Below are positions 9,345-18,486 of a stretch of DNA of 59,933 nucleotides, one piece after another. Under the pieces are notes generated by a model. The model was not told the DNA's origin, made no database searches, and was given only the letters and a program-made list of their open reading frames with translations. Positions within the stretch are counted from its first letter, which is position 1. Each line of letters starts with the position of its first letter. The position numbers and the translations under genes are program-made. The stretch covers positions 1-59,933 of the forward strand of contig NZ_CAMPJD010000023.1 of assembly GCF_946886695.1 (NCBI RefSeq), in the 5' to 3' direction. Source of the DNA: an uncultured Pseudoxanthomonas sp. Lineage in GTDB: Bacteria > Pseudomonadota > Gammaproteobacteria > Xanthomonadales > Xanthomonadaceae.

Positions 9345-10241
9345 ATGGACGTAGCGGAGACAAGGCCCGAACCGGTGACGGCGTTCGTATTCGCCGGTGG
9401 CGGCAGTCTTGGCGCCGTCGAAGTGGGCATGCTCCTGGCCCTCATGGAGTGGGGTGAAAGGCCGGTTTTTCTGGTGGGAGCCTCGGCTGGTGCCATCAAT
9501 GCGGTGCTCTTTGCCGCGCAGCCCACCTTGGATGGCGTTCTTCGGATGGCATCGATCTGGCAGGGCGTACGTCGTCGCGACGTATTTCCGGTGAAGCTCA
9601 GTGGCGTGGTCTCCGGCATTTTCGGGAGTAGCGGCCATTTGGTCAGTTCCGAAGGATTGCGCCATCTGCTAGGACGGCATCTGCCTTATTCACGCCTGGA
9701 GGAGGCTTTGCTCCCGGTTCACGTGGTCGCGACCGATGTAGTGTCCGGACGTGAAGTTGTTCTCTCCCGAGGTAGCGCGATCGATTCGGTGCTCGCCAGC
9801 ACCGCGATCCCAGGCGTGTTCTCACCGGTGATGATCGATGGACATCTCCTTGTAGACGGCGGCCTATCCAACAATGCCCCCATTTCTGTTGCGGTCGCCA
9901 AGGGTGCCAAGCGCGTGATCGTCCTGCCGACCGGATTCGCGTGTGCGAGGAGGGCGGGCGCGGAAGGCGTGGTGCCCAGAGCCATGCATGCCATCAGCAT
10001 GTTGATTGCATCGCAACTCCTACGTGATGCCGAGCATTGGTACAACAGCCACATCGAACTGAGGATCGTACCGAGCATCTGTCCACTGAGAACATCGCCG
10101 TACGATTTTACAGAAACAAGCGAACTGATCAGCCGGGCTCACGTGGCCACACAGGCATGGCTGGAGCGCGGTGGGCTCGAAGTTGCAGAGATACCCAAGC
10201 AGCTGGGTTTCCACCACCATTTTTCATCTGCCTCGCACTGA
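9345..10241 (+). CDS. Patatin-like phospholipase
   Basis: About 298 residues. The N-terminus has the glycine-rich oxyanion segment AFVFAGGGSLGAVEVG, then the nucleophile serine in VGASAGAINA and the catalytic aspartate in VDGGLSNNAP, giving the Ser-Asp dyad of patatins. No signal peptide is seen, so it acts in the cytoplasm or at the inner face of the membrane on acyl lipids. ATG at 9345 has GGAG six bases upstream; the ATG at 9333 has no spaced ribosome site. Confidence 0.9.
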   Translation: MDVAETRPEPVTAFVFAGGGSLGAVEVGMLLALMEWGERPVFLVGASAGAINAVLFAAQPTLDGVLRMASIWQGVRRRDVFPVKLSGVVSGIFGSSGHLVSSEGLRHLLGRHLPYSRLEEALLPVHVVATDVVSGREVVLSRGSAIDSVLASTAIPGVFSPVMIDGHLLVDGGLSNNAPISVAVAKGAKRVIVLPTGFACARRAGAEGVVPRAMHAISMLIASQLLRDAEHWYNSHIELRIVPSICPLRTSPYDFTETSELISRAHVATQAWLERGGLEVAEIPKQLGFHHHFSSASH

Positions 10242-10307
10242 GTCAGCGACGCGCGCCCGATCCCGGGTCGGTTGAGGCATCCCCCAAACACATCGAGGTC
10301 TAGAACA

Positions 10308-10613
10308 ATGCCTTTCGTCAACATAAAACTGGTAGATGGCGTTTTTACGCCGGAGCAGAAGCATGACATGGCTCGACAGATCACCGACGTCATGGTGCGC
10401 TGTGAAGGCTCTGAAGCTTTTCGCGAGGTCGTCTGGGTGCTGATTGAAGAACTTCACACCGATGGCTGGCACATCGGGGGAAGACCCTTCGAAGGACCCA
10501 AATCGCTTATGGAGACGCTGCAGCGGTCGAAGCACATGTTCGAGATGATCGACGGCCACCCCACAACACGCCCCGAGTTTGCAGCCAAGATGCCGCCCAA
10601 GCGAGCGGACTGA
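10308..10613 (+). CDS. Tautomerase (4-oxalocrotonate tautomerase family)
   Basis: A 101-residue protein starting MPFVNIKLVDGVF, where removal of Met exposes the catalytic Pro1 of the tautomerase superfamily. The length is greater than the 62-residue classical enzyme and agrees with the longer 4-OT-like group. The start at 10308 is fixed by the need for proline at position 2; an upstream ATG at 10272 would bury it. It lies between the patatin and the DsrE-like gene on the same strand. Substrate unknown. Confidence 0.85.
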   Translation: MPFVNIKLVDGVFTPEQKHDMARQITDVMVRCEGSEAFREVVWVLIEELHTDGWHIGGRPFEGPKSLMETLQRSKHMFEMIDGHPTTRPEFAAKMPPKRAD

Positions 10614-10649
10614 TCGAGGCTAGACACACTACCGTCCTTGAGGTGATTT

Positions 10650-11090
10650 ATGTCTGCTCAGAATCCCGTCCTGAACATCGATATTCCGGTTGTGCTCTCC
10701 GAGGTAAAGAGCGTCTTCAGCGTCGCGGCCCTCTCCTTCGAGGGGGACTTGCCCGCCTCTCTGTTCCACCTTGGCCTGATCATGGACGACGTCTCCGCTT
10801 GGAAGGCAAAGTCGTCGGTGATCGTTGTATTCCATACCAATGCCGGTCACGTGACCTTGGCGGATAAGATCTACAACGCTGATCGGAACATCAGCACCGG
10901 CAATCCGTACAAGGGACTGGTCCAGGAGCTGATGGCCCGCGGAGTGAGCGTCGAGCTGTGCGGGGCAACAGCCCAGGCCCATGGCTGGGGTAACGGTGAC
11001 ATCCTGCCGGGCATCAAGATCAATACCGACGCCATGGCGCGAACGACCCAGCTCGTGCAGGAAGGCTACGTCAAGATCTCCGAGTACTGA
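10650..11090 (+). CDS. DsrE-family protein
   Basis: A 146-residue protein of DsrE/DsrF-like shape: an N-terminal beta strand with LNIDIPVVLSEV, the FHLGLIMDD region, and a conserved cysteine in VSVELCGATAQAHGW, equivalent to the sulfur-carrying or structural cysteine of DsrE-like proteins, then GDILPGIKINTDAMARTTQL. Members act in sulfur transfer or as small-molecule binders. No partner DsrF or DsrH gene is nearby, so a sulfur relay is not supported. It is 36 bases after the tautomerase gene. Confidence 0.8.
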   Translation: MSAQNPVLNIDIPVVLSEVKSVFSVAALSFEGDLPASLFHLGLIMDDVSAWKAKSSVIVVFHTNAGHVTLADKIYNADRNISTGNPYKGLVQELMARGVSVELCGATAQAHGWGNGDILPGIKINTDAMARTTQLVQEGYVKISEY

Positions 11091-11286
11091 GCTAGTCGAG
11101 AGGCTCGCAGTTCAAGGTTAGCGTTGCGGGCGAGCGTTTGTCTTTCGCGCCCGCTGCGCGGTGCGAATCTTTGCCATTGATGACTACGGTGGAGCTGGAG
11201 ATAAGGGCAGCTTACAACCCAGGGTGGGCAACGATTGTTGACTACAAAGGATCTACGACTGCTGGTTCCTTAGTTCAGCCAACAGT

Positions 11287-11306
11287 GCATTACCAAAAAA
11301 TAATGC
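11287..11306. promoter_or_regulatory. Inverted repeat upstream of the AraC gene
   Basis: GCATTA and TAATGC form perfect 6-base arms around an 8-base A-rich spacer, 28 bases before the AraC start codon. It may be an operator; it lies in an otherwise gene-free stretch from 11091 to 11334 that shows nothing else. Confidence 0.35.
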
Positions 11307-11334
11307 GCTTGCTCGCCTGTTGGAGGAGTTAGTC

Positions 11335-11832
11335 ATGTGCGTTCAATCTGCTAGACAAAATGGACTTCGCGCTCTCGATGCATCAGCCTGTGGCCACGCG
11401 GCAAACGCCATTCTTCAACAGCGATTGTCTGGACGTAGGAGCGCTCGTGTACGAGCAGTGGCCAAGGCTGTGGTATTCATCGAGGCTCAGTTTCGCCAGA
11501 ATCTATCTCTAAAAGACATCTCCGACGTTGCCTGCTTGAGTAGATTCCATTTCTCACGAGTGTTCCGTGAGGACATTGGACTAAGTCCGATGCAGTATGT
11601 CCGCTGGCGCCGCCTCGTGGAGGCGGAACGTCTTCTAGCTGCAGGGAAGCACCCCTTGATGAGGGTCGCAACTGACTTGGGCTATTTCGACCATAGTCAC
11701 TTCTGTCGATCATTCCGCGCAGCTACTGGCCTTCGCCCAACGCAATTCATGGCCAAAGGGTCTGCCGTAGATGGACCGAAACAGCGGGAAGCGACTCTGT
11801 CGCAGGGCTCGCAGAACGGTCGGGCGGATTAA
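11335..11832 (+). CDS. AraC family transcriptional regulator, short form
   Basis: About 165 residues, made almost only of the C-terminal AraC DNA-binding domain, without the large sensing half. Helix-turn-helix one is LSLKDISDVACLSRFHFSRVF, then DIGLSPMQYVRWRRLVEAERLL, helix-turn-helix two in RVATDLGYFDHSHFCRSFRAATGLRPTQF. GGAGG is present 8 bases before ATG 11335, which fixes the start over the TTG at 11320. Short AraC proteins of this kind often act as stand-alone activators. It converges with the long NTPase gene that ends at 11941. Confidence 0.85.
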   Translation: MCVQSARQNGLRALDASACGHAANAILQQRLSGRRSARVRAVAKAVVFIEAQFRQNLSLKDISDVACLSRFHFSRVFREDIGLSPMQYVRWRRLVEAERLLAAGKHPLMRVATDLGYFDHSHFCRSFRAATGLRPTQFMAKGSAVDGPKQREATLSQGSQNGRAD

Positions 11833-11940
11833 TTCGCTTTAGCTGTGGCCTGAAACTGCTTGACCGCTCGCTGCGAACCGTATCAGGCTCGAACGTGTTA
11901 ACGCCCGAACCTGACTCAGTACGGAGGGCTCTGGCTTCCA

Positions 11941-14900
11941 CTAGTGCAGCCGCGAAACAAGGTTCAACGCCCTTACGGTCAGATACATCTGATAACCGCT
12001 CTCTACAACCAACTTGTCAGCTATCGCCCGAAGATACTCAACTACCTGTTGTGCCGTGAGCGAGGAACCCCTTTCCGGATCCACCCAGTGCTTGTCTCTT
12101 CTTACTGTGAACAGCAAGCACCCAGCGCGCCGATTCTCTGGAGCCAAGTAGCGCTCTACCAGCTGAGTACGCAGAGCCGCTTCCAGTTCACGAACAGAGT
12201 AATTCTCTCCAATCTTCAGTTCGATGACAGCTTCCTGATTGCTAGCTGTGGAGCGAAGTCTTATGTCGGTCTCTTTCTCTTCCGCGGTTACCGCCTCTTG
12301 AATAACGACATAGGCCCCATATTCTCGATCCCTAAAGAATCGAGATAACTCGCGACGCATCAAGGCTTCTACGTTTGTAGTCGACCACAACTGCCGCGAA
12401 GATTCGTCCTGTAGAATGAAATCGTCCAAGTCATCCAACCTTGAAGCCAGCAAGGCGGCCATGTCGGCCCGTATGCGAGGGGCAAAATCGTTCCGCTTCT
12501 CCAGCGCGATCAGCGCCTCCTGCCCCAGTTGCGGGCTATCAATCTCCTCCGCCATGGCTTCGTTTGCTAGCGCCACAGCCCGATCGCGCAGATGGTCCAT
12601 CAAACCATCCGCCGCCAACTTTCGTTTGGCCTCCCAGGCATCTATTCCCTTCGCCGACAAAAGTGCATTACACAGAATGCTGCGTGCACGCTCCGCTGTG
12701 TCGCGTGGCCCGGGACTGAAGCATCCTTCACGAAGAACATCGTCAGCGACCCTTACGTATCGGTAAGCAAGCAGTGTGAGTCGCAAGAGAAGGCTAGGAC
12801 TACTTTTCAGCTCCTCCCAATAGATCGCCTCGCCTGTATGGCGATCACCGAAAAGTTCTGCGATCCACTCTGTCGCGGCTCCATGGTTAGCAGGATCCAG
12901 ATCTGCTGCCAAGGCCTCCAATTTCGATACCGTCAGCGAGATATTCAGCTGCGACAACATGCGGAGCCAGAAAAGGATGGAGTCTTGAGATGAGCTAGAG
13001 ACCAGGTGCTTCTCCGCAAGACCCTCCAGCCAGGCTCGCTCGGCGGGGCTGCAATGCCTCAGCACGACCTGTATGGCCTGCTTGAGAACTGCCGCATGCG
13101 CATAAGAGGGATCTTCGCCCGCGAGGACTTCCACTATCCACGCTTTTAGCTGATCAATCGCACCGCCAATCCACTCGCTGCCCGAGTGCTCCATGGACTG
13201 CAAGAGCATGGAATAGTTGGCCGGCTTCGTCGGGCTTCCCAACTCACCCTCGAGTTCCTTGGTCACGATCGCAAGCACCGTAGCAGGATGCACCTGAGCC
13301 AAGGTATCCAGCCAAGGGGGGAGCCCATTGCTGACCATCGCAAAGCGGACAGCTCGCTCTACCTCCTCGGACGAAAGACGGGCAGCCCATCCAGGCTTCT
13401 CGGCTTCCGCATAGAGACCCGCGATACCCATCCCCCAGACATCCCAGTACAGATTTCTCTGCTCTGGCTCTCGTTCGCACTTGAGAGACGGCGCAGGCTC
13501 CAAGCTGCGCCAACGCGCCATCAACGCCTCCCTCACGCGGCCGGCGGTCTGTTCGTCGAACACACGCTCTAGGAAGCCTCTGTTCCAACCTGGCTCTCCA
13601 GTACTACTTGCCAGTCGACGCATTGCGCGCCATAGATTGTAAGCAATGTTGGCTTGCCGCTCTTCGCTGTTGACTAACGTCGGATCATTTCTCAGTTCTC
13701 GGAACAGTCCGCACCAGCTGGCGTAGTCCTTAGCATGCTTGCGGCGCTGCGTTTCCTGATGTTCTCGCGATCTTCTGGCCCACGACGGCTCTTCAGCTGG
13801 CTGGCGCACTTTCTCGATTTCGGTGGCCAGCGATCCGGTGAGAGCCGGACTGTCAGCAACGAGTGGCAAGTATTCCGCCAAATGGCCGATTGCAGCTTCC
13901 GCGTCATGCGCATTTACGACAAGCATTACAAGCAGCTCCAGGGCAACGGCTCGCTGGGTCAACGGGCGTGACTGGTCTTGCAGATCGCTCTTGATCCAGG
14001 TTTCGTCGGCTAGAAGGTCTGGACTGAATGGTTGGTGATGATGGAATCGGAAGAGACGGGATCGGGGTTCCTGCTCCTTAGCGGGAAATCGTCGCAGCAT
14101 CAGCGCATCGTGCGACCAGAAAACCTCGCGGCGCAATGAGACAGGCGCAGACTTCATCGCTTCGTGCAGGGACTGGATTTCATCACTGTCCGCGTGCTCT
14201 TCACTGGCCACGTGGAAAGCCAGCGAGATGGCATCTGCCAGGCTGGCGGCAGCCGAACATTGCTGGATCTCGAGGCGGCACAGCACTAGCAGGGTCGTGA
14301 TCAGATCAGCACGGCCGGCTTTCAACCGATGATCGGGCGCATCCCACTGACAGGAGTGCTCTATCAGCGCGAAGACACCTTGTCGCAGCTCGGTGAGCTG
14401 ATCGGGCCTGAGAGCCTCCCGTTCGCAAATGCGGGGAAGCACACTGAGGGCCCCGACGTACCTTCGCTTCTTGAACTGGAGACGTTTGAGAGCACCTAGC
14501 AACAGAGGTACTGTCATATAAATAGGGAACAGACGAACGATGGCGCCTTCAACCAAAGCTTGAGGCCATTGCGGCGTATCCACAGACATCTCTGCCAAAG
14601 CATCTGCAAGGCGAGGATCCTGCAGATCAGCCAGGGCGGTCAGTCCGTTGAGCCTTTCGCTTGCTGGCGCATTGATATCCCAGGCGGCCTGATGCGCGAT
14701 GTCCGCACATTCGAGCATTCCACCGGCTCCGATAGCGTGCAGTAGCGTTTCTCTCACCTCTGGATTCTGAACACCCTTACTCCACAGCTCCTTGATGGTG
14801 GGCGCGAGATCAGCCGTCGAGAATCGCTGAATCTGAAGGGCCGTCAGCGTTTGCCCACGCCAGTTTCCTGCTCCGTGAGTTTCCACATGGCATCGCACGG

Positions 14901-16257
14901 CCCGCGCTCTGGCTGACAGTGGCAATTGGGCAGGATCCCCGTGACGCAGCAAGACGTCGGGCTCGCGCCGAAGAAGCTCCTCAAAGATTTCGTGGACGTC
15001 GCTCGCCAGCCAAGCGGCCACGGGCCTCATTGACGGCTTGACGATTTTGGTTCCAACTGGCGTTTCAACGAATAGCAGGCGCTTGAGGGTGCTCATGGGC
15101 AGCCCCGCGCGATAGAGATTGAGCAGCAGACACGAAGACAGATACTCGATCACGGATCGATTATGGAAACGCACTCGGCCATAAGTTGCCAACCCGAATA
15201 GGGGGCGCTCCAAGAGTGCCCAAACTTCTTCATGCGTTAAACCTTCCAAGACTAGCGCCGGGTCAAGCGCATCATCGCCTCGCGAAAGATCCACGTCTTG
15301 GCTGTGCCAGAACGTGAAACGACGTGTGAGTAGTGCCGCCAATGCTAATCGCTCAGCGCCTTCGCGTGCTTTGGAGGTGGATAGGTTGGTGCGGTCCTGC
15401 CGATCACTTGCGCTGCGTGGCTTTAGCTTCCTAGTGACGTCGGATTCGACCTGATCGCGGTGCGTACGCAGGGTTCCATGAATCTTCCAATCGCCGCACA
15501 GTGCAATGAAGTCCAGTGGACGCTTGGCGTAATCGTGAGCGTGCTGGCGATTGATGGCATCGAGTAAAGGGCTCGCATCAGAAATGCCATTGATTTTGGC
15601 CAGCGCCCGCATCTGTGGCTCTTCCAACGGCGCGAGCGCCACGTGCCTGACAGTTTGCCATTCCTTCTTATCACTCTTTCCTTTCTGCACGCCCATTGCC
15701 ACGTCGGCAAAGAGGGTTTGTGGATCAACCACAGGCTCAACCTTCACCACAGGCAGGTACCGTTGTACGGACTCCAGGTCGACTGGGACCGGCCGTGTCG
15801 TGAGCACAATCCGTACTCGGTCGAGGCGGCCACGCAGATACTGTGAGAACTGCTTCAGCGTTTGGTCGAAGCGGCGGTGGGTCAGGGCATGCTCATCGAT
15901 CGAGTCAAGGAAGAACGTGGCGATCTCGGTCTGTGCCTCGCGCCATGCTTCGAATCGCGCGTACACCACATCATCACTCAACGCCGTGCGCAGATCGCCA
16001 TTTACCAGGCTCATCAGTTCGATGAAGAACGCCGGCTCACCTTTGTCCCACAGCTCGCGCTGCTGTTGCTGACACTCGTAGGTCTTTCCCATTCCAGCTT
16101 CGGAGACAATCAGGATGCGGGATGACTGCAGGAGATCGTTCCATCCAAGCTTTCGGCCCAGTCCGTACGCTAGCCACTCGGCGTGGTTATCCAACCCCGA
16201 GTCTTGTTCGGGCAAGGTATAGAAGGTGCGCGCCAAGGGCGGTGTCGATGATTTCAT
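11941..16257 (-). CDS. Large STAND/NACHT-like P-loop NTPase with C-terminal PD-(D/E)xK nuclease domain
   Basis: A 1438-residue protein. Residues about 48-60 hold a Walker A motif (SEAGMGKTY, Lys58), residues about 120-135 a Walker B FFLDSIDEHAL, and then VLTTRP as a sensor, as in NACHT/STAND NTPases. A long helical middle part (about 330-1290) looks like a repeat-type sensor or scaffold. The last 110 residues contain TDIRL, then AVIELKI and RTQLVERY, which fits the D, ExK and Q positions (Asp1331, Glu1346, Lys1348, Gln1365) of the PD-(D/E)xK nuclease fold. The start at 16257 is 4 bases after the recombinase stop at 16262, with AGGGA ahead of it. The likely role is anti-phage nucleic-acid cleavage triggered by the NTPase; this is inference. 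The nuclease at the C-terminus is the reverse of the usual STAND order, where the effector is N-terminal. Confidence 0.8.
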   Translation of the reverse strand: MKSSTPPLARTFYTLPEQDSGLDNHAEWLAYGLGRKLGWNDLLQSSRILIVSEAGMGKTYECQQQQRELWDKGEPAFFIELMSLVNGDLRTALSDDVVYARFEAWREAQTEIATFFLDSIDEHALTHRRFDQTLKQFSQYLRGRLDRVRIVLTTRPVPVDLESVQRYLPVVKVEPVVDPQTLFADVAMGVQKGKSDKKEWQTVRHVALAPLEEPQMRALAKINGISDASPLLDAINRQHAHDYAKRPLDFIALCGDWKIHGTLRTHRDQVESDVTRKLKPRSASDRQDRTNLSTSKAREGAERLALAALLTRRFTFWHSQDVDLSRGDDALDPALVLEGLTHEEVWALLERPLFGLATYGRVRFHNRSVIEYLSSCLLLNLYRAGLPMSTLKRLLFVETPVGTKIVKPSMRPVAAWLASDVHEIFEELLRREPDVLLRHGDPAQLPLSARARAVRCHVETHGAGNWRGQTLTALQIQRFSTADLAPTIKELWSKGVQNPEVRETLLHAIGAGGMLECADIAHQAAWDINAPASERLNGLTALADLQDPRLADALAEMSVDTPQWPQALVEGAIVRLFPIYMTVPLLLGALKRLQFKKRRYVGALSVLPRICEREALRPDQLTELRQGVFALIEHSCQWDAPDHRLKAGRADLITTLLVLCRLEIQQCSAAASLADAISLAFHVASEEHADSDEIQSLHEAMKSAPVSLRREVFWSHDALMLRRFPAKEQEPRSRLFRFHHHQPFSPDLLADETWIKSDLQDQSRPLTQRAVALELLVMLVVNAHDAEAAIGHLAEYLPLVADSPALTGSLATEIEKVRQPAEEPSWARRSREHQETQRRKHAKDYASWCGLFRELRNDPTLVNSEERQANIAYNLWRAMRRLASSTGEPGWNRGFLERVFDEQTAGRVREALMARWRSLEPAPSLKCEREPEQRNLYWDVWGMGIAGLYAEAEKPGWAARLSSEEVERAVRFAMVSNGLPPWLDTLAQVHPATVLAIVTKELEGELGSPTKPANYSMLLQSMEHSGSEWIGGAIDQLKAWIVEVLAGEDPSYAHAAVLKQAIQVVLRHCSPAERAWLEGLAEKHLVSSSSQDSILFWLRMLSQLNISLTVSKLEALAADLDPANHGAATEWIAELFGDRHTGEAIYWEELKSSPSLLLRLTLLAYRYVRVADDVLREGCFSPGPRDTAERARSILCNALLSAKGIDAWEAKRKLAADGLMDHLRDRAVALANEAMAEEIDSPQLGQEALIALEKRNDFAPRIRADMAALLASRLDDLDDFILQDESSRQLWSTTNVEALMRRELSRFFRDREYGAYVVIQEAVTAEEKETDIRLRSTASNQEAVIELKIGENYSVRELEAALRTQLVERYLAPENRRAGCLLFTVRRDKHWVDPERGSSLTAQQVVEYLRAIADKLVVESGYQMYLTVRALNLVSRLH

Positions 16258-16261
16258 GCCG

Positions 16262-17371
16262 TTACATCCCTGAGTCATTGGCTGCGGCTGATCCGTCAGC
16301 GTCCAGTAGCCGCGCGGCTGGATTGTGCGCGCTACTGCCTGCTTGAAAATACCCCAGCACACTGGCTGCTGCCCGATGGTCGGTCATGGCCATCAACGCG
16401 GGCAGGGCGATGCCCTGACGGGCGCCTTCGGTGACAAACCCCGAGCGCAGGCTGTGCCCACCGAAGTCACCCTCCAAACCCGCTGCCCGGGCGCGGCGCT
16501 GGACGATCGCGGCCACCGCCGCGGGCGAAAGCCCCTCGCCTAGGCGCGACGCGCCCCAGACCCGTCGAAAGATCGGCCCGGTGACGTGCCCGGCCGCTTG
16601 CAGCCAGGCCTCCAAGGCAAGGGCGGCCGCGCCCAAGATCGGCTTTTCGGGTGTGGCGCCGGCGGCCGGACCCTCTTGCTGGGTCTTGCTGTGGAGCAGG
16701 CGGTAGACAAAGCCGCCTTCCGGCAGCCGATGTAGGTCGGCCAGATCGGCCGCGGCGATCTCGCTACGGCGGCGGCCGCCACTAGCAAAGCCGAAGCTCA
16801 ACAGGGCGCGATCGCGCCGACCGATCAACGAGTCATCGCAGATGGCCAACATCGCCTCGAGCGCGGGGCGGGGCAGGGCGGTCTTCTGCCGGGGGCGTTC
16901 GCCCCGCTTTGCGGCCGCCCGGCGGGCCGCGGTCACCAGGGCTTTAACAGCGGGGCTGGCGCAGGGATTGGGCTGCTCGCGCAGCTGGTGGATCTTGGAG
17001 AGCACCGCCAGCCGGTGCACGACGGTATTACGGCTCAGTGGACCCAGACGTTGCTTGAGGCCGGCGGCGACCAGGGCGGCATCCAGCGCCGGCGGCAGGT
17101 CGCAGACCTGACCGCGGGCGGTCCGCCGGGTCAGGTGATCGACCAAGAACTGGATTACCACCGGTTCGGGGACCGGCCAAGGCAGGGCGCGTCCATAACG
17201 GCCCTGGCCCCAACCGCTCCAGTAGCGCAGCGCGGCGGCGTAGCTGCGGGTGGTGTTGGCCGCGGCCGCCTCGGCCAGCAGCTCCCGCGCAGCAGTGGCC
17301 GCCTCGCGCGCCAACACATGGGGATCCAGCGAGGGCAGATCGACCAACGGCCGTAATTCGTTCTTTATCAT
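16262..17371 (-). CDS. TnpS-like tyrosine recombinase
   Basis: A 369-residue tyrosine recombinase. The catalytic set is visible: Arg in SGGRRRSEI, Lys in HSKT, HSLR for the HxxR box, His in MTDHR, and the Tyr nucleophile in SVLGYFQ. The N-terminal half is a SAM-like core-binding domain. It is divergent from a KfrA/TnpT-like gene across a 33-bp inverted repeat, the arrangement of the tnpS-tnpT cointegrate resolution module of Tn4651-type Tn3-family transposons. No tnpA is present in the window. It is much more GC-rich than its neighbours, pointing to a separate origin. Confidence 0.88.
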   Translation of the reverse strand: MIKNELRPLVDLPSLDPHVLAREAATAARELLAEAAAANTTRSYAAALRYWSGWGQGRYGRALPWPVPEPVVIQFLVDHLTRRTARGQVCDLPPALDAALVAAGLKQRLGPLSRNTVVHRLAVLSKIHQLREQPNPCASPAVKALVTAARRAAAKRGERPRQKTALPRPALEAMLAICDDSLIGRRDRALLSFGFASGGRRRSEIAAADLADLHRLPEGGFVYRLLHSKTQQEGPAAGATPEKPILGAAALALEAWLQAAGHVTGPIFRRVWGASRLGEGLSPAAVAAIVQRRARAAGLEGDFGGHSLRSGFVTEGARQGIALPALMAMTDHRAAASVLGYFQAGSSAHNPAARLLDADGSAAANDSGM

Positions 17372-17406
17372 ATGTACTATGTAGTGAAATAAACGTTTCT
17401 GGATCC

Positions 17407-17439
17407 CTACCGACGATAACTTTCAATTATCGAAGGTAG
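17407..17439. other. Probable recombinase core site (13-7-13 inverted repeat)
   Basis: Left arm CTACCGACGATAA (17407-17419) and right arm TTATCGAAGGTAG (17427-17439) are reverse complements except at two positions, around a 7-base spacer CTTTCAA. It lies between the divergent tyrosine recombinase and TnpT/KfrA-like genes, where Tn4651-type elements have their resolution site. The geometry is that of a tyrosine recombinase crossover core. Activity is inferred. Confidence 0.6.
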
Positions 17440-17478
17440 CAGCCAGAAGCGACCCTCGCCAGATCCAGGAGACCCCCA

Positions 17479-18372
17479 ATGCCGAAGGGCATTTCCGAAA
17501 CCGACGTCCACCAAGCAGCCGACACGCTGGTGGCGCGAGGCGAGCGTCCAACTGTGGAGCGAATTCGTGCCCATCTGGGCACCGGCTCGCCGAACACGGT
17601 GACGCGATGGCTCGAAACCTGGTGGCAGCGCTTAAGCGATCGGCTTCAGGCTGCGCCGCCAGCTCTATCGGCCGGAGAGCCGCCCGCCACCCTGGCCGAG
17701 CTCGCGCAGCAGTGGTGGGGACTGGCGGTCAGCCACGCACACACCGTTGCCGAACAAGCCCTGACAGAGGCTCGGACGGAACTGGAGGCGCGCTTCGAGG
17801 CCTTGGCCACGAGCGAGGCGCAGATCAGCCATGAACGCATCAGTTGGGCAGAGGAGCGATCGGCATTGGTCCACGCACGCGACTTGGCACAGCGCGGAAT
17901 CACCGACTCTGAGGCCCATCTACAAGCACTGGGCCGGCATTTGGACGAACTGCAGCGTCAACACGCCCAGATGGACGCCGAGCGTGAAAGCTTGCTGGGG
18001 CAGCTCTTGGCTGCGCAGAAGGCCGCCCATGAAGCGGCGACTGCCGCCAACGCAGAACGCGTCGAGCGCGAGCAAGCACATCGCGCGGCTGAGGATCGGT
18101 GGTTGCAGGAGGTGGATCGGGCGCGCCAAGAAGCGGCACGACAAACCGCCCTGGTTGTCCAGCGAGACAAGGCCTTGGAACGCCTCACCTCGGCTGCATC
18201 CGATTTGCAGGAGCGACTCCGTGGTGCTGAGGCCTTGGCGGCGGCCGCCGAGGCTCGCGCTTCCACATTGCAGGCCATACATGCACCTCGCCCGAAAACG
18301 AAGGTGCCCCGCACGGCCAAGACCGCTGCAACCACGCCGATGGCATCCACCCGAAAGTCGCGCCGCAAGTAA
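17479..18372 (+). CDS. KfrA-N domain coiled-coil protein, TnpT-like
   Basis: A 297-residue protein. Residues 1-60 (GISETDVHQAADTLVARGERPTVERIRAHLGTGSPNTVTRWL, given here in part only by its key words DVHQAAD and GSPNTVTRWL) match the KfrA N-terminal DNA-binding domain. From about 85 to 275 the sequence is a long coiled coil rich in Ala, Glu, Gln and Arg, and the tail is basic. In Tn4651-type transposons TnpT has this same build and helps TnpS in cointegrate resolution; plasmid KfrA proteins bind DNA in partition. The position beside a TnpS-like gene favours the TnpT reading. Confidence 0.75.
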   Translation: MPKGISETDVHQAADTLVARGERPTVERIRAHLGTGSPNTVTRWLETWWQRLSDRLQAAPPALSAGEPPATLAELAQQWWGLAVSHAHTVAEQALTEARTELEARFEALATSEAQISHERISWAEERSALVHARDLAQRGITDSEAHLQALGRHLDELQRQHAQMDAERESLLGQLLAAQKAAHEAATAANAERVEREQAHRAAEDRWLQEVDRARQEAARQTALVVQRDKALERLTSAASDLQERLRGAEALAAAAEARASTLQAIHAPRPKTKVPRTAKTAATTPMASTRKSRRK

Positions 18373-18486
18373 CCATCCAAGTTCATGCATTTACGTCAAC
18401 GCGCTCGTCAGCACCTAAGGCCGAGGGCTTGAAGTCGCCCCCAACGCCGGCGCAGCATAGAAGCAGGGGCGCACGGGGGTGGGGCC

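Noticed and set aside
12592..14745. Several plus-strand frames inside the large NTPase gene
   Set aside because: They overlap the 1438-residue frame, lack ribosome sites and have no recognisable domain.
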